A stretch of DNA of 62,111 nucleotides from JAAZZIT01 sp964480525 (GCA_964480525.1 CAYZOV010000011.1:1-62111); one strand, 5' to 3'; shown: positions 9,079 to 18,213, numbered from the stretch's first letter. Numbers and translations: made by a program. The notes: generated by a model not told the origin, from the sequence alone.

Positions 9079-9120
9079 ATTCGTATCCCTCCAGATATAG
9101 CATAAATTTTCATACCTACA

Positions 9121-10197
9121 TTATAACACACTTTTTTTCAAAATGCTAGTCTTTTTTTGAAAAAATATTATAATTATCATAAATAATATGCAAATTGATG
9201 ACAGAATACTGTACCCCGAACGGTTTTGGTGTAACATATATTCGTAATTGCAGGCTAAATCCATAGGAAACACCCGTAAAATCACACTTGTTATCGCTCC
9301 CGCAATTATTCCCACGGGGATTCTGAAAAGAAAAAACTTTTTTAGTGAAATCTTTTTTGCGTTAATGCTTATCATTTGCAACAGAATACTTCCGCCGCCC
9401 GTTGAAAAAATCACCGAAATCAAAGGCAGAAGATTATAACTTGGCGAAAGTGCGGTTATGTTTGTTATTTCAAAAACGGATTTTAAAAGCACGTCGGAAC
9501 TTTTAATTTTCAGTATTTCAAAAAAATTCATGCAATCCAATAAAGTGGTTATATAAGAAAAAAACACAATCACACCGCAGATTTTAAGCATACTGACCCC
9601 ACAATCCGTGATTGACAAAACAAGATTATCGGCGGAAAAAACCACCTTTTTCTTTGTGTTGATATTTTTAAAATTCATTTTTCCTTTTAGAATAAAGCAC
9701 ATAATAAGGTTTGTGGTTACGCATGAAAAATAAATAATAAACCCCGCTTTTGGGTTGTGGAAAACGCCGTTTCCAACAAGTCCAACCGCAAACGAGGGAC
9801 TGGGGCAATAGCAAAATGCAAGCATTTTTTCAGCGTCCTCTTTGCAAATTGCCCCCTCGTCAACAAGTCTGTGCAACATTTTAATTCCCACGGGATAACC
9901 GCCCAAACATGATAAAATTATTACAAAAAACACGTCTTGGGGGATTTTAAACACAAACCTTGCGACAGGATAAAAAACGTATGAAATTTTTGAATAAAAT
10001 CCGCTTCTGATTAAAAAATCACACCCCACCATAAACCCGAATAATGACGGAAATACAACGTTTATTATGCGGTATAAGGCGTTTGATACTTCGGCGATTA
10101 TCTCTTTTGAGTACACAATACTTTGGGAAAAATAGAGAATAAACACCACGGAACAACACACCGCAAACACAAAATTCAAAACATTTTTTGCTTTCAT
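9121..10197 (-). CDS. ylbJ: YlbJ-like sporulation membrane protein
   Basis: The protein has 358 residues with about eight membrane helices. The nucleoside-recognition (Gate) motif region is clear: SCLGGYPVGIKMLHRLVDEG near 100, then FCYCPSPSFAVGLVGNGVF. This pattern is typical of YlbJ/SpoVV, an inner-membrane sporulation protein linked to dipicolinic acid transport in Bacillus (known of the family). It is divergent from yqfC-yqfD, also sporulation genes. AGGTGA precedes the ATG, and a sigma-E-like promoter lies at 10213-10242. Confidence 0.85.
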   Translation of the reverse strand: MKAKNVLNFVFAVCCSVVFILYFSQSIVYSKEIIAEVSNALYRIINVVFPSLFGFMVGCDFLIRSGFYSKISYVFYPVARFVFKIPQDVFFVIILSCLGGYPVGIKMLHRLVDEGAICKEDAEKMLAFCYCPSPSFAVGLVGNGVFHNPKAGFIIYFSCVTTNLIMCFILKGKMNFKNINTKKKVVFSADNLVLSITDCGVSMLKICGVIVFFSYITTLLDCMNFFEILKIKSSDVLLKSVFEITNITALSPSYNLLPLISVIFSTGGGSILLQMISINAKKISLKKFFLFRIPVGIIAGAITSVILRVFPMDLACNYEYMLHQNRSGYSILSSICILFMIIIIFFQKKTSILKKSVL

Positions 10198-10212
10198 AAA
10201 ATCACCTGAAAT

Positions 10213-10242
10213 AGTATATGCACGCCTTTGGGATAATATATT
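10213..10242 (-). promoter_or_regulatory. possible sigma-E promoter of ylbJ
   Basis: On the minus strand AATATATT is followed after 14 bases by CATATACT. This resembles the sigma-E consensus (KMATATT, 14-15 bp, CATACAMT). It lies just upstream of the ylbJ ribosome site and fits a mother-cell gene. Confidence 0.5.
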
Positions 10243-10266
10243 TTATTAAACTTGGAGGTGTGTTTT

Positions 10267-10536
10267 GTGTCTGTATTTTTCGATAATTTCAAAAGCAGGT
10301 TTTATTTAAATTCCCAGGTGAAGATTTTCGATAACTCACAAATGCTTTTGGAAAACTGTAAAAATGTTTTGGAAGTTAATGAAAACGTTGTGCGTGTAAT
10401 TTCGTCGTGTTTTGAAATCGAAGTGTGGGGAACCGACCTTTCGGCGACGTATTTTTCTTCAAAAACCGTAATGATTAAGGGCAAAATCCAAAATGTAAAT
10501 ATCACGAAAAGAGGGAAAAAAGAAGATGTTGTTTAA
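10267..10536 (+). CDS. yqfC: sporulation protein YqfC
   Basis: The start is taken as the GTG at 10267 because GGAGGT (10254-10259) lies 7 nt upstream; the earlier TTG at 10252 overlaps that site. The product has 89 residues. It shows the YqfC features SRFYLNSQVKIFDNSQMLLENCK and the closing KGKIQNVNITKRG. YqfC is under sigma-E in Bacillus; its molecular role is unclear. Its last 11 nt overlap yqfD, so the two are translationally coupled. Confidence 0.85.
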   Translation: MSVFFDNFKSRFYLNSQVKIFDNSQMLLENCKNVLEVNENVVRVISSCFEIEVWGTDLSATYFSSKTVMIKGKIQNVNITKRGKKEDVV

Positions 10537-11680
10537 AAATTATGTTTGTTTTGAAATTTTTGGCGATAATATTTCCGCCCTTGTCAGCAGGATTTTTAAA
10601 AATAATATTCCTTGCATAAATCTGGTGAACAAAAACGAAAAACTTAGCGGAATGTGTCGAAAAAAATATTGGCGTCTGATATGTTACGAGTGCGAAAAAC
10701 TAAACCTTGAATGGGAACAATGGGAAAATACAAGCATTTTCACGTTTTTTAATTGGCTTAGAAACAGAAAAGGTCTTGTTGCAGGATTTTTTTGCGGACT
10801 TTTGGGCGTGACAATTTTGTCAAATACGTTCTTGCAACTTAGGATAAAAACCGATAACGACCAAATCAAAACCGCAATAGAAAACTACATTTTGTCAAAG
10901 GGTTACGAATATGGGGATTTTATTCCCAATATGGATATTTTCAGCCTTGAACTGGATATTTTACAGGACGTTGAGGAAGTGTCTTGGGTGGGAATCTACC
11001 TGACAGGCGGAACGCTTAACGTAGACGTGGTTGAAAACGTGGAAAAACCGGAATACAACCAAAGAAGGTTGCCCTCAAATTTGGTTGCAAAAAGCGACGG
11101 TCAGATTATAAAAGCCGAAGTTTTCGGCGGCAAACTGGTGGTGCCTGTGGGCAGCGGTGTGCATAAAGGACAGCTTCTTGTTTCGGGTGAAGTTGAACTT
11201 AGTGAAGAAAAAACGGTTTTTCGGCGTTCTTCGGGGAATATTTACGCAAAAGTCACATATGAAGAAGAATTTTTTTGCCCCTTTGAAACCCAAACAAAAG
11301 TTGTCAGCGACGCTTGCGAGCAAAAAAACTTTCTCACTTTTTATTCATTGGAAATACCGCTGGGTTTTGACAAAATAACAGGTCAGTACCAAACAAAAGA
11401 AAACTTTAACAATTTGAACTTTTTCGGTCTGAAACTGCCTGTGGGTATGAAAAAAGTCAGCTATTATAAGTATGATTTTGAACAAACCACTCTCACCCAA
11501 AGTCAGGCTGAACAAGAGGTTTACAAGCTTGACGGGAATTATAAGGCGAATATTATTAACAACTGCGAAATTATTTCCGAAAATGAACAGCTTTTTACAT
11601 CAGACGACGGCGTTACTTTAAAAAAAGAGTACGTTGTTATTGAAAATATCGCCATTGAAAAAGAAATTCTTGTAAAATAA
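10526..11680 (+). CDS. yqfD: sporulation protein YqfD
   Basis: The protein has 384 residues. A soluble N-terminal part precedes one membrane helix (GLVAGFFCGLLGVTILSNTF, about 92-111), then a large extracytoplasmic part with DVVENVEKP, GQIIKAEVFGGKLVVPVGSG and GQLLVSGEVE. This layout matches YqfD, involved in mother-cell sporulation stages. It overlaps yqfC and is followed by phoH after a separate promoter. Confidence 0.88.
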   Translation: MLFKNYVCFEIFGDNISALVSRIFKNNIPCINLVNKNEKLSGMCRKKYWRLICYECEKLNLEWEQWENTSIFTFFNWLRNRKGLVAGFFCGLLGVTILSNTFLQLRIKTDNDQIKTAIENYILSKGYEYGDFIPNMDIFSLELDILQDVEEVSWVGIYLTGGTLNVDVVENVEKPEYNQRRLPSNLVAKSDGQIIKAEVFGGKLVVPVGSGVHKGQLLVSGEVELSEEKTVFRRSSGNIYAKVTYEEEFFCPFETQTKVVSDACEQKNFLTFYSLEIPLGFDKITGQYQTKENFNNLNFFGLKLPVGMKKVSYYKYDFEQTTLTQSQAEQEVYKLDGNYKANIINNCEIISENEQLFTSDDGVTLKKEYVVIENIAIEKEILVK

Positions 11681-11692
11681 TCAAAAAAGCAC

Positions 11693-11721
11693 TTTATTTT
11701 TTTAAAATAATATGCTATACT
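11693..11721 (+). promoter_or_regulatory. promoter of the phoH operon
   Basis: TTTATT (11693-11698), 17 bp, TATACT (11716-11721). It allows the housekeeping genes to be read independently of yqfCD. Confidence 0.6.
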
Positions 11722-11770
11722 TAGTTTATATGTAAATTAAACGGAAGGACAGCTTAGGCTGAAAAAATTT

Positions 11771-12730
11771 ATGACTGAAAAAATTATAACAGTTGACAGA
11801 CTTGAAGATATTTTAATGCTTTTCGGTGCGTATGACGAAAACGTAAACCTTATTCAACGTGAGTATGACGTGGTTTTGCTTAACCGTGGCTCGGATATTC
11901 GTGTGACAGGCGAACCCGAAGGGGTGGAAAACGCTTGCAAGGCTATCACAACCCTTATTTCTATGGCACAAAACGGGGAAACAATCCACGAACAAAACAT
12001 CAGATATGTTTTTTCTTTGGTTAAAGAGGGTATGCAGGAAAAAATTCATGCACTTTCGGACGACGGTCTTTGCGTGACCATGAACGGCAGAATTGTAAAG
12101 CCGAAAACTTTGGGACAGAAAAAATATGTGGACGCAATAAAAAATAATACCATAGTTTTGGGCGTAGGTCCTGCGGGAACGGGCAAAACTTATCTTGCGG
12201 TGGCAATGGCTGTTAAAGCTTTCAGGGCGCACGAAATCAACAAAATTATTCTCACCCGACCTGCCGTCGAAGCAGGGGAAAAGCTTGGCTTTTTGCCGGG
12301 GGATTTGCAAAACAAGGTTGACCCTTATTTGCGACCGCTGTATGACGCATTGTTTGAAATGCTTGGGGCAGACAATTTTCTCAAACAGCAGGAACGTGGC
12401 TGTATTGAGGTTGCGCCGTTGGCGTATATGCGTGGACGAACTCTTGACGATTCGTTTATAATTTTGGACGAAGCGCAAAATACAACCCCCGAACAGATGA
12501 AAATGTTTCTCACCCGACTTGGGTTTAACAGCAAAATCGTTATCACAGGGGATATTACGCAGATAGATTTGCCCGACAGCAGAAAATCAGGCTTGATTGA
12601 AGCTCTCAAAGTTTTGAAAAACGTTGACGACATTTCTATAAACCGTTTTACCGAAAAAGACGTGGTAAGACACAAACTTGTACAGGATATTATTAAGGCA
12701 TATGAAAAATATAATGAGGTGAAAAAATAA
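11771..12730 (+). CDS. phoH: PhoH family ATPase
   Basis: The protein has 319 residues. Walker A GPAGTGKT lies at about 134, Walker B is IILDEAQN, and RPAVEAGEKLGFLPGDL is the PhoH core. Family members are cytosolic ATPases linked to RNA metabolism. The best ribosome site (GGAAGG near 11742) is far from the ATG, so the start is less certain than the frame. The stop shares a base with the ybeY start; phoH-ybeY is a conserved pair linked to rRNA maturation. Confidence 0.93.
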   Translation: MTEKIITVDRLEDILMLFGAYDENVNLIQREYDVVLLNRGSDIRVTGEPEGVENACKAITTLISMAQNGETIHEQNIRYVFSLVKEGMQEKIHALSDDGLCVTMNGRIVKPKTLGQKKYVDAIKNNTIVLGVGPAGTGKTYLAVAMAVKAFRAHEINKIILTRPAVEAGEKLGFLPGDLQNKVDPYLRPLYDALFEMLGADNFLKQQERGCIEVAPLAYMRGRTLDDSFIILDEAQNTTPEQMKMFLTRLGFNSKIVITGDITQIDLPDSRKSGLIEALKVLKNVDDISINRFTEKDVVRHKLVQDIIKAYEKYNEVKK

Positions 12731-13233
12731 TGAACAAAGTAAAAGTTTCTATTTCAAATAATCAAAAGAAAGTCAAAGTCCCGTCGGGAATCAGACTTCT
12801 TATCAGAAAATGCTGTATGGCGGTTTTGGAGGAAGAAAAATTTTCTCACAGCGCCGAAGTAAGCGTTTCGTTTGTGGACGACGAACAAATCAAAGACCTT
12901 AACGCACAATTTAGAAATATCGACAAGTCAACTGACGTGCTGTCTTTTCCTCTGGGAGAAAACGGCGAATACGATTTTAACAACGAAACCCACGCATATA
13001 TGCTGGGCGACATAGTTATTTCTATGGAAACCGCTCTTAAACAGGCTGAAGTTTACGGTCACACTCTTGAACGTGAAATCGGATTTTTGACGGTTCATTC
13101 TATGCTTCATCTTTTGGGTTACGACCATGTTAACGATACTTTGGGCGAAAAAATTATGCGTGAAAAGGAAGAACTTATTCTGGGAAATTTGGGATATTCC
13201 AGAGATATAAGTTTTGTAAACGATAATGAATAA
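12730..13233 (+). CDS. ybeY: endoribonuclease YbeY
   Basis: The protein has 167 residues. The zinc-binding signature HSMLHLLGYDHVND near 121-134 holds the three His residues of YbeY. DVLSFPLGENGEYDF is the other conserved block. YbeY is a metal-dependent RNase needed for 16S rRNA 3' end maturation and ribosome quality control. It overlaps phoH upstream by one base and dgkA downstream by 8 bases. Confidence 0.95.
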   Translation: MNKVKVSISNNQKKVKVPSGIRLLIRKCCMAVLEEEKFSHSAEVSVSFVDDEQIKDLNAQFRNIDKSTDVLSFPLGENGEYDFNNETHAYMLGDIVISMETALKQAEVYGHTLEREIGFLTVHSMLHLLGYDHVNDTLGEKIMREKEELILGNLGYSRDISFVNDNE

Positions 13234-13708
13234 GAAAAATATTCCGCTTTTAAAAAGCTTTAAGTGTGCTGTGTGCGGTCTGTTAAGCTGTTTTAAAACC
13301 GAAAGGAATTTCAGAATACACCTTTGCGCACTTTTTTATGTGCTGTGGTTTTCAAGATTTTATGATTTTTCTCAATGTGAAAAAGCCGTGCTGGCTCTGA
13401 CCGTGGGATTTGTTATAACAAGCGAACTTCTGAATACGGCTGTGGAAACGGTCGTTGACTTGGTTTGCCCGAACAGAAACAAGCTTGCGGGTCTTGCAAA
13501 GGATATCGCCGCAGGCGGAGTTTTATGCTCTGCAATAACGGCTGTTGTAGTGGGCGCTGTGCTGTTTTTTGACAAAAAAATAATTAAAAATATCGTTAAA
13601 TTTTACGTTGATAGCCCTCTTAACGTGGTGCTTTTGGGTTTAACGGTGATATTGTGGGCAATACTTATATTTTTGCCGAATTTAATTAAAAATAAAAAGG
13701 ACGAATAA
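13226..13708 (+). CDS. dgkA: diacylglycerol/undecaprenol kinase
   Basis: The protein has 160 residues. SFKCAVCGLLSCFKTERNFRIH and SELLNTAVETVVDLVCP carry the conserved Glu/Asn of the small integral-membrane DgkA family. About four membrane helices are present, the last one being a C-terminal extension. In Gram-positives this enzyme phosphorylates undecaprenol for envelope synthesis. It sits between ybeY and era, its usual place in Firmicutes. Confidence 0.9.
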   Translation: MNKKNIPLLKSFKCAVCGLLSCFKTERNFRIHLCALFYVLWFSRFYDFSQCEKAVLALTVGFVITSELLNTAVETVVDLVCPNRNKLAGLAKDIAAGGVLCSAITAVVVGAVLFFDKKIIKNIVKFYVDSPLNVVLLGLTVILWAILIFLPNLIKNKKDE

Positions 13709-13711
13709 ATT

Positions 13712-14617
13712 ATGAATACAAAAAATGCTTTTATTACAATAGTAGGTAAGGCGAATGTGGGTAAATCGTCGCTTTTGAACGCTCTGGTTGGCGAAAAAAT
13801 CGCCGCAGTAAGCTCTAAGCCGCAAACAACCCGTACCAAAATTACGGGTGTGCTGACAAAGGACGAAATACAGTACGTTTTTATGGACACTCCGGGCGTG
13901 CATAAATCTCACAACAAGCTGTCCGAACACATGAATAAGGCTGTTACGGACACAATTTCAGACGGCGAAATTATTCTTTTTGTAACTGACTGTTCAAAGA
14001 AAATTTCCGAATCCGAAAGAAAACTTGCGGAAAATTTCCGCAAAGGTAAGTCGAAACTTGTTCTTTTGATTAACAAAATCGACCTTTTGGAAAACAAAGA
14101 AAACCTTGTTGAGGTTATAACCGAATATTCTTCTTTGTGCAATTTCGACGAGGTTGTGCCGATTAGCGTAAACGAAAAGGACGGTTTGGATATTGTCATG
14201 GAAATTTTGGAAAAATATGCGGTAAAAGGTCCGCATTTTTTCCCTGACGAAACCCTCACCGACCAACCCGAAAAGGTGATTATGGCGGAGATAATCAGAG
14301 AAAAAGCCTTGAACAACCTTAACGAGGAAATCCCTCACGGAATCGCCGTAACAATCGAAGATTTAAAGGAACGTGACAATAAATACGGCGAAGGAATTTT
14401 GGATATTTCCGCTAATATTTATTGCGAACGTGAATCCCACAAAGGTATTGTTATCGGCAAAAACGGCAGTATGCTTAAAACAATCGGAGCGCAGGCTAGG
14501 GAAGAATTGGAAGAATTTTTCCAAATTAAAGTTAATCTTCAATGCTGGGTTAAAGTTAAAGAAGGCTGGCGAAACAGGGAAGGTCTTATTAAAAACTTCG
14601 GTTTGTCCGTAAAGTAA
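13712..14617 (+). CDS. era: GTPase Era
   Basis: The protein has 301 residues, a normal length. G1 GKANVGKSS starts at residue 12, G3 is DTPGVH, G4 is NKID and the C-terminal KH domain has IVIGKNGSMLKTIG. Era binds the 3' end of 16S rRNA and helps 30S assembly. It lies 3 nt after dgkA. Confidence 0.97.
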   Translation: MNTKNAFITIVGKANVGKSSLLNALVGEKIAAVSSKPQTTRTKITGVLTKDEIQYVFMDTPGVHKSHNKLSEHMNKAVTDTISDGEIILFVTDCSKKISESERKLAENFRKGKSKLVLLINKIDLLENKENLVEVITEYSSLCNFDEVVPISVNEKDGLDIVMEILEKYAVKGPHFFPDETLTDQPEKVIMAEIIREKALNNLNEEIPHGIAVTIEDLKERDNKYGEGILDISANIYCERESHKGIVIGKNGSMLKTIGAQAREELEEFFQIKVNLQCWVKVKEGWRNREGLIKNFGLSVK

Positions 14618-14679
14618 AATTTTACGTCTTATAATTCACACCGATTTTGATAATTCTAATATCAAAGGTGGTGTTGATT

Positions 14680-14763
14680 TTGGACGAATTGTGGGAAATT
14701 TTTGAAAAATCAGGTAAGATAACGGACTATCTTAATTACATTAAAAAACAGGGAAAATTATGA
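14680..14763 (+). CDS. yqzL: YqzL-like mini protein
   Basis: A 27-residue frame begins at the TTG 8 nt after AGGTGG; two other in-frame starts (14671, 14674) lie closer to that site. The product (MDELWEIFEKSGKITDYLNY...) resembles YqzL of Bacillus (LxFTWKVFSQTGNIDTYL) and sits in the same place, between era and recO. Its stop overlaps the recO ATG (ATGA), so it is probably translated in the operon. Function is unknown. Confidence 0.75.
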   Translation: MDELWEIFEKSGKITDYLNYIKKQGKL

Positions 14764-15503
14764 TTATTACAACAAAAGGCATAGTTTTGCGTGAACGTGG
14801 CGTGGGCGAAAATGATAAATTTATTGAAATATTAACCGAAAATGTGGGAATTGTTGAGGCGCTTGTTCGTGGTGGTAAAAAGATTACATCAAAGAATTCC
14901 GCCGCTACGCAATTGTTGACTTATTCCGTTTTTTGCCTTAACAAAACTTCAAAAGGTTACGCAGTAAACAGTACGCAGGCGTTGAATAATTTTTACAATA
15001 TTCGCCTTGATATGGAAAAGCTTGCTCTTTCGGCGTATTTGTCGGATATTCTGCGCTTCACAACGCCCCCCGAAGAACCGTCGAAAAATGTTCTTCGACT
15101 GTTTCTGAACACCCTTTACTATATCAATAACGGCAGTCGTGACCTTGAACAAATGAAAGGCATTTTTGAACTTCGGGTTATGTGTGAAATCGGTTTAATG
15201 CCCGATTTAATCGGCTGTCATAATTGCTATAAACACACCGACGACGTTATGTATTTTAATTTTTACGACGGTCGCCTTTGCTGTAAAGACTGTCTGACCG
15301 AATACGACCAAAACCGAAGCAGTCCTATTGACGAAACCCTTTTGCATATTATCCGCTATGTTTGCCTAAGCGATTTTGAGAAAATTTTTACTGTCAAATT
15401 TTCGGAAAAATATCAGTTTAAACTGTCTTATTTGGCAGAAAATTTTGTTAAAATTCAGCTTAATAAATCTTTTAATTCACTTGATTATTACAGAAAAATA
15501 TGA
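14760..15503 (+). CDS. recO: DNA repair protein RecO
   Basis: The protein has 247 residues. The N-terminal OB-fold starts with TTKGIVLRERGVGENDKFIE. Zinc-binding cysteines are CHNCYKHTD and CCKDC near 157-180. RecO loads RecA with RecR at single-stranded gaps. It overlaps the yqzL-like gene by 4 bases and is followed by mutS2. Confidence 0.95.
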   Translation: MIITTKGIVLRERGVGENDKFIEILTENVGIVEALVRGGKKITSKNSAATQLLTYSVFCLNKTSKGYAVNSTQALNNFYNIRLDMEKLALSAYLSDILRFTTPPEEPSKNVLRLFLNTLYYINNGSRDLEQMKGIFELRVMCEIGLMPDLIGCHNCYKHTDDVMYFNFYDGRLCCKDCLTEYDQNRSSPIDETLLHIIRYVCLSDFEKIFTVKFSEKYQFKLSYLAENFVKIQLNKSFNSLDYYRKI

Positions 15504-15513
15504 GGATTTTAAT

Positions 15514-17892
15514 ATGAATAAATACTACGAAGCGTTGGAATTACATAAAATTCTCACCGCTATGTCAAAGCATTGTTCCAACGAAATGACAAGAAAAAAA
15601 GCCTTGTCCATTGAGCCGTCAAACGACGTGGATTATGTTAAAAACGAGGTGAAAAAGACCTCTGCGGCTCTGGAACTTGCAATAAAATACGGAACGCCGA
15701 TTTTTATTGATTTTAAAGATATTTCCGGTTCGATAAACCGTGCGGATTCCGGGGCGTCCCTTTCTTTGGGCGAACTTATCGAAATCAGACGTGTTTTGTA
15801 TCAGACAAGAGAACTTTACAACTGGTATTCCCAGTTTAACGAACTTATCCCCGAAACAAATCTTGATTATCTTTTTCAAAGTTTGTTTCCCAATAAATAT
15901 TTGGAAAAAAAGCTTGAAGTTGCTATTATAAGCGAAGACGAAATTTCCGACGACGCCAGTAGCGAACTTGCTTCAATCCGAAGAAAAATTGCACAGGCAG
16001 GGTTAAAAATCCGTGATACTTTGGATAAAATGATAAAATCAAGCCAAACCCAAAAGTTTTTGCAGGAATCTATTGTTACGATTCGTGACGGAAGATACGT
16101 TTTGCCTGTAAAAACCGAACATAAAAACGAAATTTCGGGGCTTGTTCATGATACTTCCGCTACGGGTTCGACTTTGTTTATAGAGCCTGAAACCGTTGTC
16201 GAAGCAAACAACGAAATCAGAATTTTAAAAGGACGTGAACAGGACGAAATTAACCGTATTATAGCCGAACTTTCTGCGGACTGTGCGGCGGTTAAAGAAA
16301 CTGTTCTTTCAAGCCTTAACGCCTGTATTGAACTTAATCTGTACTTTGCAAAGGCAAATTTCGGCGCACAATTAAACGCCTGCGAACCTGAAATCAGCGA
16401 CGACGGGGAGATTATTCTTAACAAAGCCAGACACCCGTTGATTCCGAAAGAAAAGGTTGTTCCGATAAACTTCCGTCTGGGGTCTGAATTTGATTCGCTT
16501 ATTATAACAGGGCCTAATACAGGCGGTAAAACCGTAATTCTGAAAACTGTCGGACTTTTGACCGCAATGACTATGTGCGGTATGCTTATTCCTGCGTCGG
16601 ACGGGTGCAAAATATCGGTATTTCATGATATTTTGGTGGATATTGGCGACAACCAGTCCATTGAACAAAGCCTTTCGACTTTTTCTTCGCATATGAACAG
16701 GGTTGTTGAAATTCTTAATACTGCCGACTTCCAAAGCCTTGTTTTAATTGACGAATTGGGTTCGGGAACAGACCCTGTAGAGGGCGCTGCACTTGCAGTA
16801 TCGATTATTGAAAAACTTAGAAAACAGGGTGCGGAAATTGTTACCACAACCCATTATCAGGAACTTAAAATGTACGCTCTGGACAATGAGGGTATCGAAA
16901 ATGCAAGCTGTGAATTTGACGTTAAAACTTTGCAACCGACCTATAGACTGATTATCGGTTCGCCGGGAAAATCAAACGCATTTGCAATTTCAAAACGTCT
17001 GGGTGTTCCGCAGGATATTATCGACAACGCCCAAAGCCTTATTTCTGCGGATAACAAAAGTTTTGAAACGGTTATTGATAATCTTGAACGTGCCAGAGCA
17101 GAGCTGGAAAACAATAACAAACAAGTGGAAAAGTTAAGAATCGAAAACGAAAAATTAAAGGAAGAACTTAGTGCAAAATACGAACAGCTTTTGAAAGACA
17201 AGGAAGCCGAAATTGAAAAAGCACGGGTTGAAGCACGGGAAATTGTAGACAGCGTTACAAGAGAATCCCAGAATCTTATTGACGAACTTAACGAAGCGAT
17301 TAAGCAAAAAAATAAGGACGACTTGCAGGCGATTAAAACCCGTCAAAAATCGGCGCTTAACAAAATGTATAAAGACGCAAACCCAGTTTCGCAACAAACC
17401 GCAAGTTATACACCGCCACGACCGTACAAAAAAGGTGATTCAGTTATTAACAGCGACACGGGCAAAAAGGGAATCCTTATTTCTGCGCCTGACGAAAACG
17501 GAATTTGTTTTGTTCAGATAGGTATTATGAAAACCAAACTTGACGCTTCAAAACTTCGTTTGGTTGAAAAGGAAAAGGTTACTTATAATAATTCAAAACT
17601 GAAAGAAAGCAAGGTTTCTAAAAATGTAGAAAGCCGTGCCACCAGAAAAGCCGGAATGGAGCTTGATATACGAGGCTATGCGTCTGACGAGGGTGTGTAC
17701 GAGGTGGACAGGTTTATTGATAATGCCGTGATGAGCGGTATTTCAGTGATAACGATTATCCACGGAAAAGGAACAGGTGTTTTGAAAAATGCTGTCAGAA
17801 GCCATTTGAAAAAGCACCCGCAGGTGAAAAGCTCCAGACGTGGACTTTTTGGAGAAGGTGAGGACGGCGTAACTGTCGTTGAACTTAAATAG
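15514..17892 (+). CDS. mutS2: endonuclease MutS2
   Basis: The ATG at 15514 is preferred because GAGG precedes it, although the frame is open further up inside recO. The product has 792 residues. ATPase motifs are Walker A GPNTGGKT near 333 and Walker B LVLIDELGSGTDP. A long coiled coil follows, then a KOW-like part and the C-terminal Smr nuclease domain (ELDIRGYASDEG to the end, with TIIHGKGTG). MutS2 limits recombination and rescues collided ribosomes. Its last 19 codons are copied at 30918-30976 at the far end of the inserted element. Confidence 0.96.
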   Translation: MNKYYEALELHKILTAMSKHCSNEMTRKKALSIEPSNDVDYVKNEVKKTSAALELAIKYGTPIFIDFKDISGSINRADSGASLSLGELIEIRRVLYQTRELYNWYSQFNELIPETNLDYLFQSLFPNKYLEKKLEVAIISEDEISDDASSELASIRRKIAQAGLKIRDTLDKMIKSSQTQKFLQESIVTIRDGRYVLPVKTEHKNEISGLVHDTSATGSTLFIEPETVVEANNEIRILKGREQDEINRIIAELSADCAAVKETVLSSLNACIELNLYFAKANFGAQLNACEPEISDDGEIILNKARHPLIPKEKVVPINFRLGSEFDSLIITGPNTGGKTVILKTVGLLTAMTMCGMLIPASDGCKISVFHDILVDIGDNQSIEQSLSTFSSHMNRVVEILNTADFQSLVLIDELGSGTDPVEGAALAVSIIEKLRKQGAEIVTTTHYQELKMYALDNEGIENASCEFDVKTLQPTYRLIIGSPGKSNAFAISKRLGVPQDIIDNAQSLISADNKSFETVIDNLERARAELENNNKQVEKLRIENEKLKEELSAKYEQLLKDKEAEIEKARVEAREIVDSVTRESQNLIDELNEAIKQKNKDDLQAIKTRQKSALNKMYKDANPVSQQTASYTPPRPYKKGDSVINSDTGKKGILISAPDENGICFVQIGIMKTKLDASKLRLVEKEKVTYNNSKLKESKVSKNVESRATRKAGMELDIRGYASDEGVYEVDRFIDNAVMSGISVITIIHGKGTGVLKNAVRSHLKKHPQVKSSRRGLFGEGEDGVTVVELK

Positions 17893-18067
17893 TAATAAAA
17901 AATCCGCCACTTGTTGTGACGGATTTTTTTGTGGGATAATTCTATTTAGCAAAGTTTAGCTTTCGCTAAGTGCAGTAGTAACGCTGTTGCGGTGAAGAAG
18001 TATGGTAATTACGGTGTTATTTATTGGAATTTGAAAGTTTTTTTAGTGAAATATCAGCTAACGCTGA
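17836..18067 (+). repeat. 232-bp direct repeat, left copy
   Basis: This stretch holds the 3' end of mutS2, its terminator and following intergenic DNA. It matches 30918-31149 with only two mismatches and no indels. Weaker similarity goes on to about 18103. The two copies flank the inserted element. Confidence 0.97.
17896..17930 (+). terminator. Rho-independent terminator of mutS2
   Basis: AAATCCGCCAC pairs with GTGACGGATTT around a short loop and is followed by T7. It is duplicated at the far end of the element. Confidence 0.9.
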
Positions 18068-18155
18068 TGTGAAATATTTTCCGTACGGAAAATGTGAAAT
18101 TTTGTGCTTCGCACAAAGTGAAGTGTACAAAATCCCTATAGGATTTTGTACGTTG
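18055..18155. repeat. array of short palindromes with GTGAA(A/G)T linkers
   Basis: Four small hairpins come in a row: TCAGCTAACGCTGA, ATTTTCCGTACGGAAAAT, TTTGTGCTTCGCACAAA and GTACAAAATCC...GGATTTTGTAC. They are joined by GTGAAAT or GTGAAGT. A related but different array is at 31139-31270. No coding frame is visible. Confidence 0.75.
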
Positions 18156-18189
18156 AAAAAAGCACTTAGCTGTCGCTAAGTGCTTTTTT
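18156..18189. terminator. hairpin with A-run and T-run beside attL
   Basis: AGCACTTAGC/GCTAAGTGCT with flanking A6 and T6. It sits 3' of the tRNA-Ala remnant, matching the terminator seen 3' of the intact tRNA at 31272-31303. Confidence 0.8.
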
Positions 18190-18213
18190 CTGGTGGAGCA
18201 TACGGGAATCGAA
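18183..18213 (-). repeat. attL: remnant of the tRNA-Ala 3' end
   Basis: 31 bases here match 31298-31328. They cover a T-run and then the CCA, acceptor arm and T-arm/T-loop half of tRNA-Ala on the minus strand (18191-18213). After that the match ends abruptly. This is the usual footprint of an element integrated in a tRNA 3' end. Confidence 0.85.

Noticed and set aside
17836..18213. CRISPR-like array near the mutS2 end
   Set aside because: The short palindromes are not equally spaced, have no constant 25-40-base repeat, and no cas genes are near.
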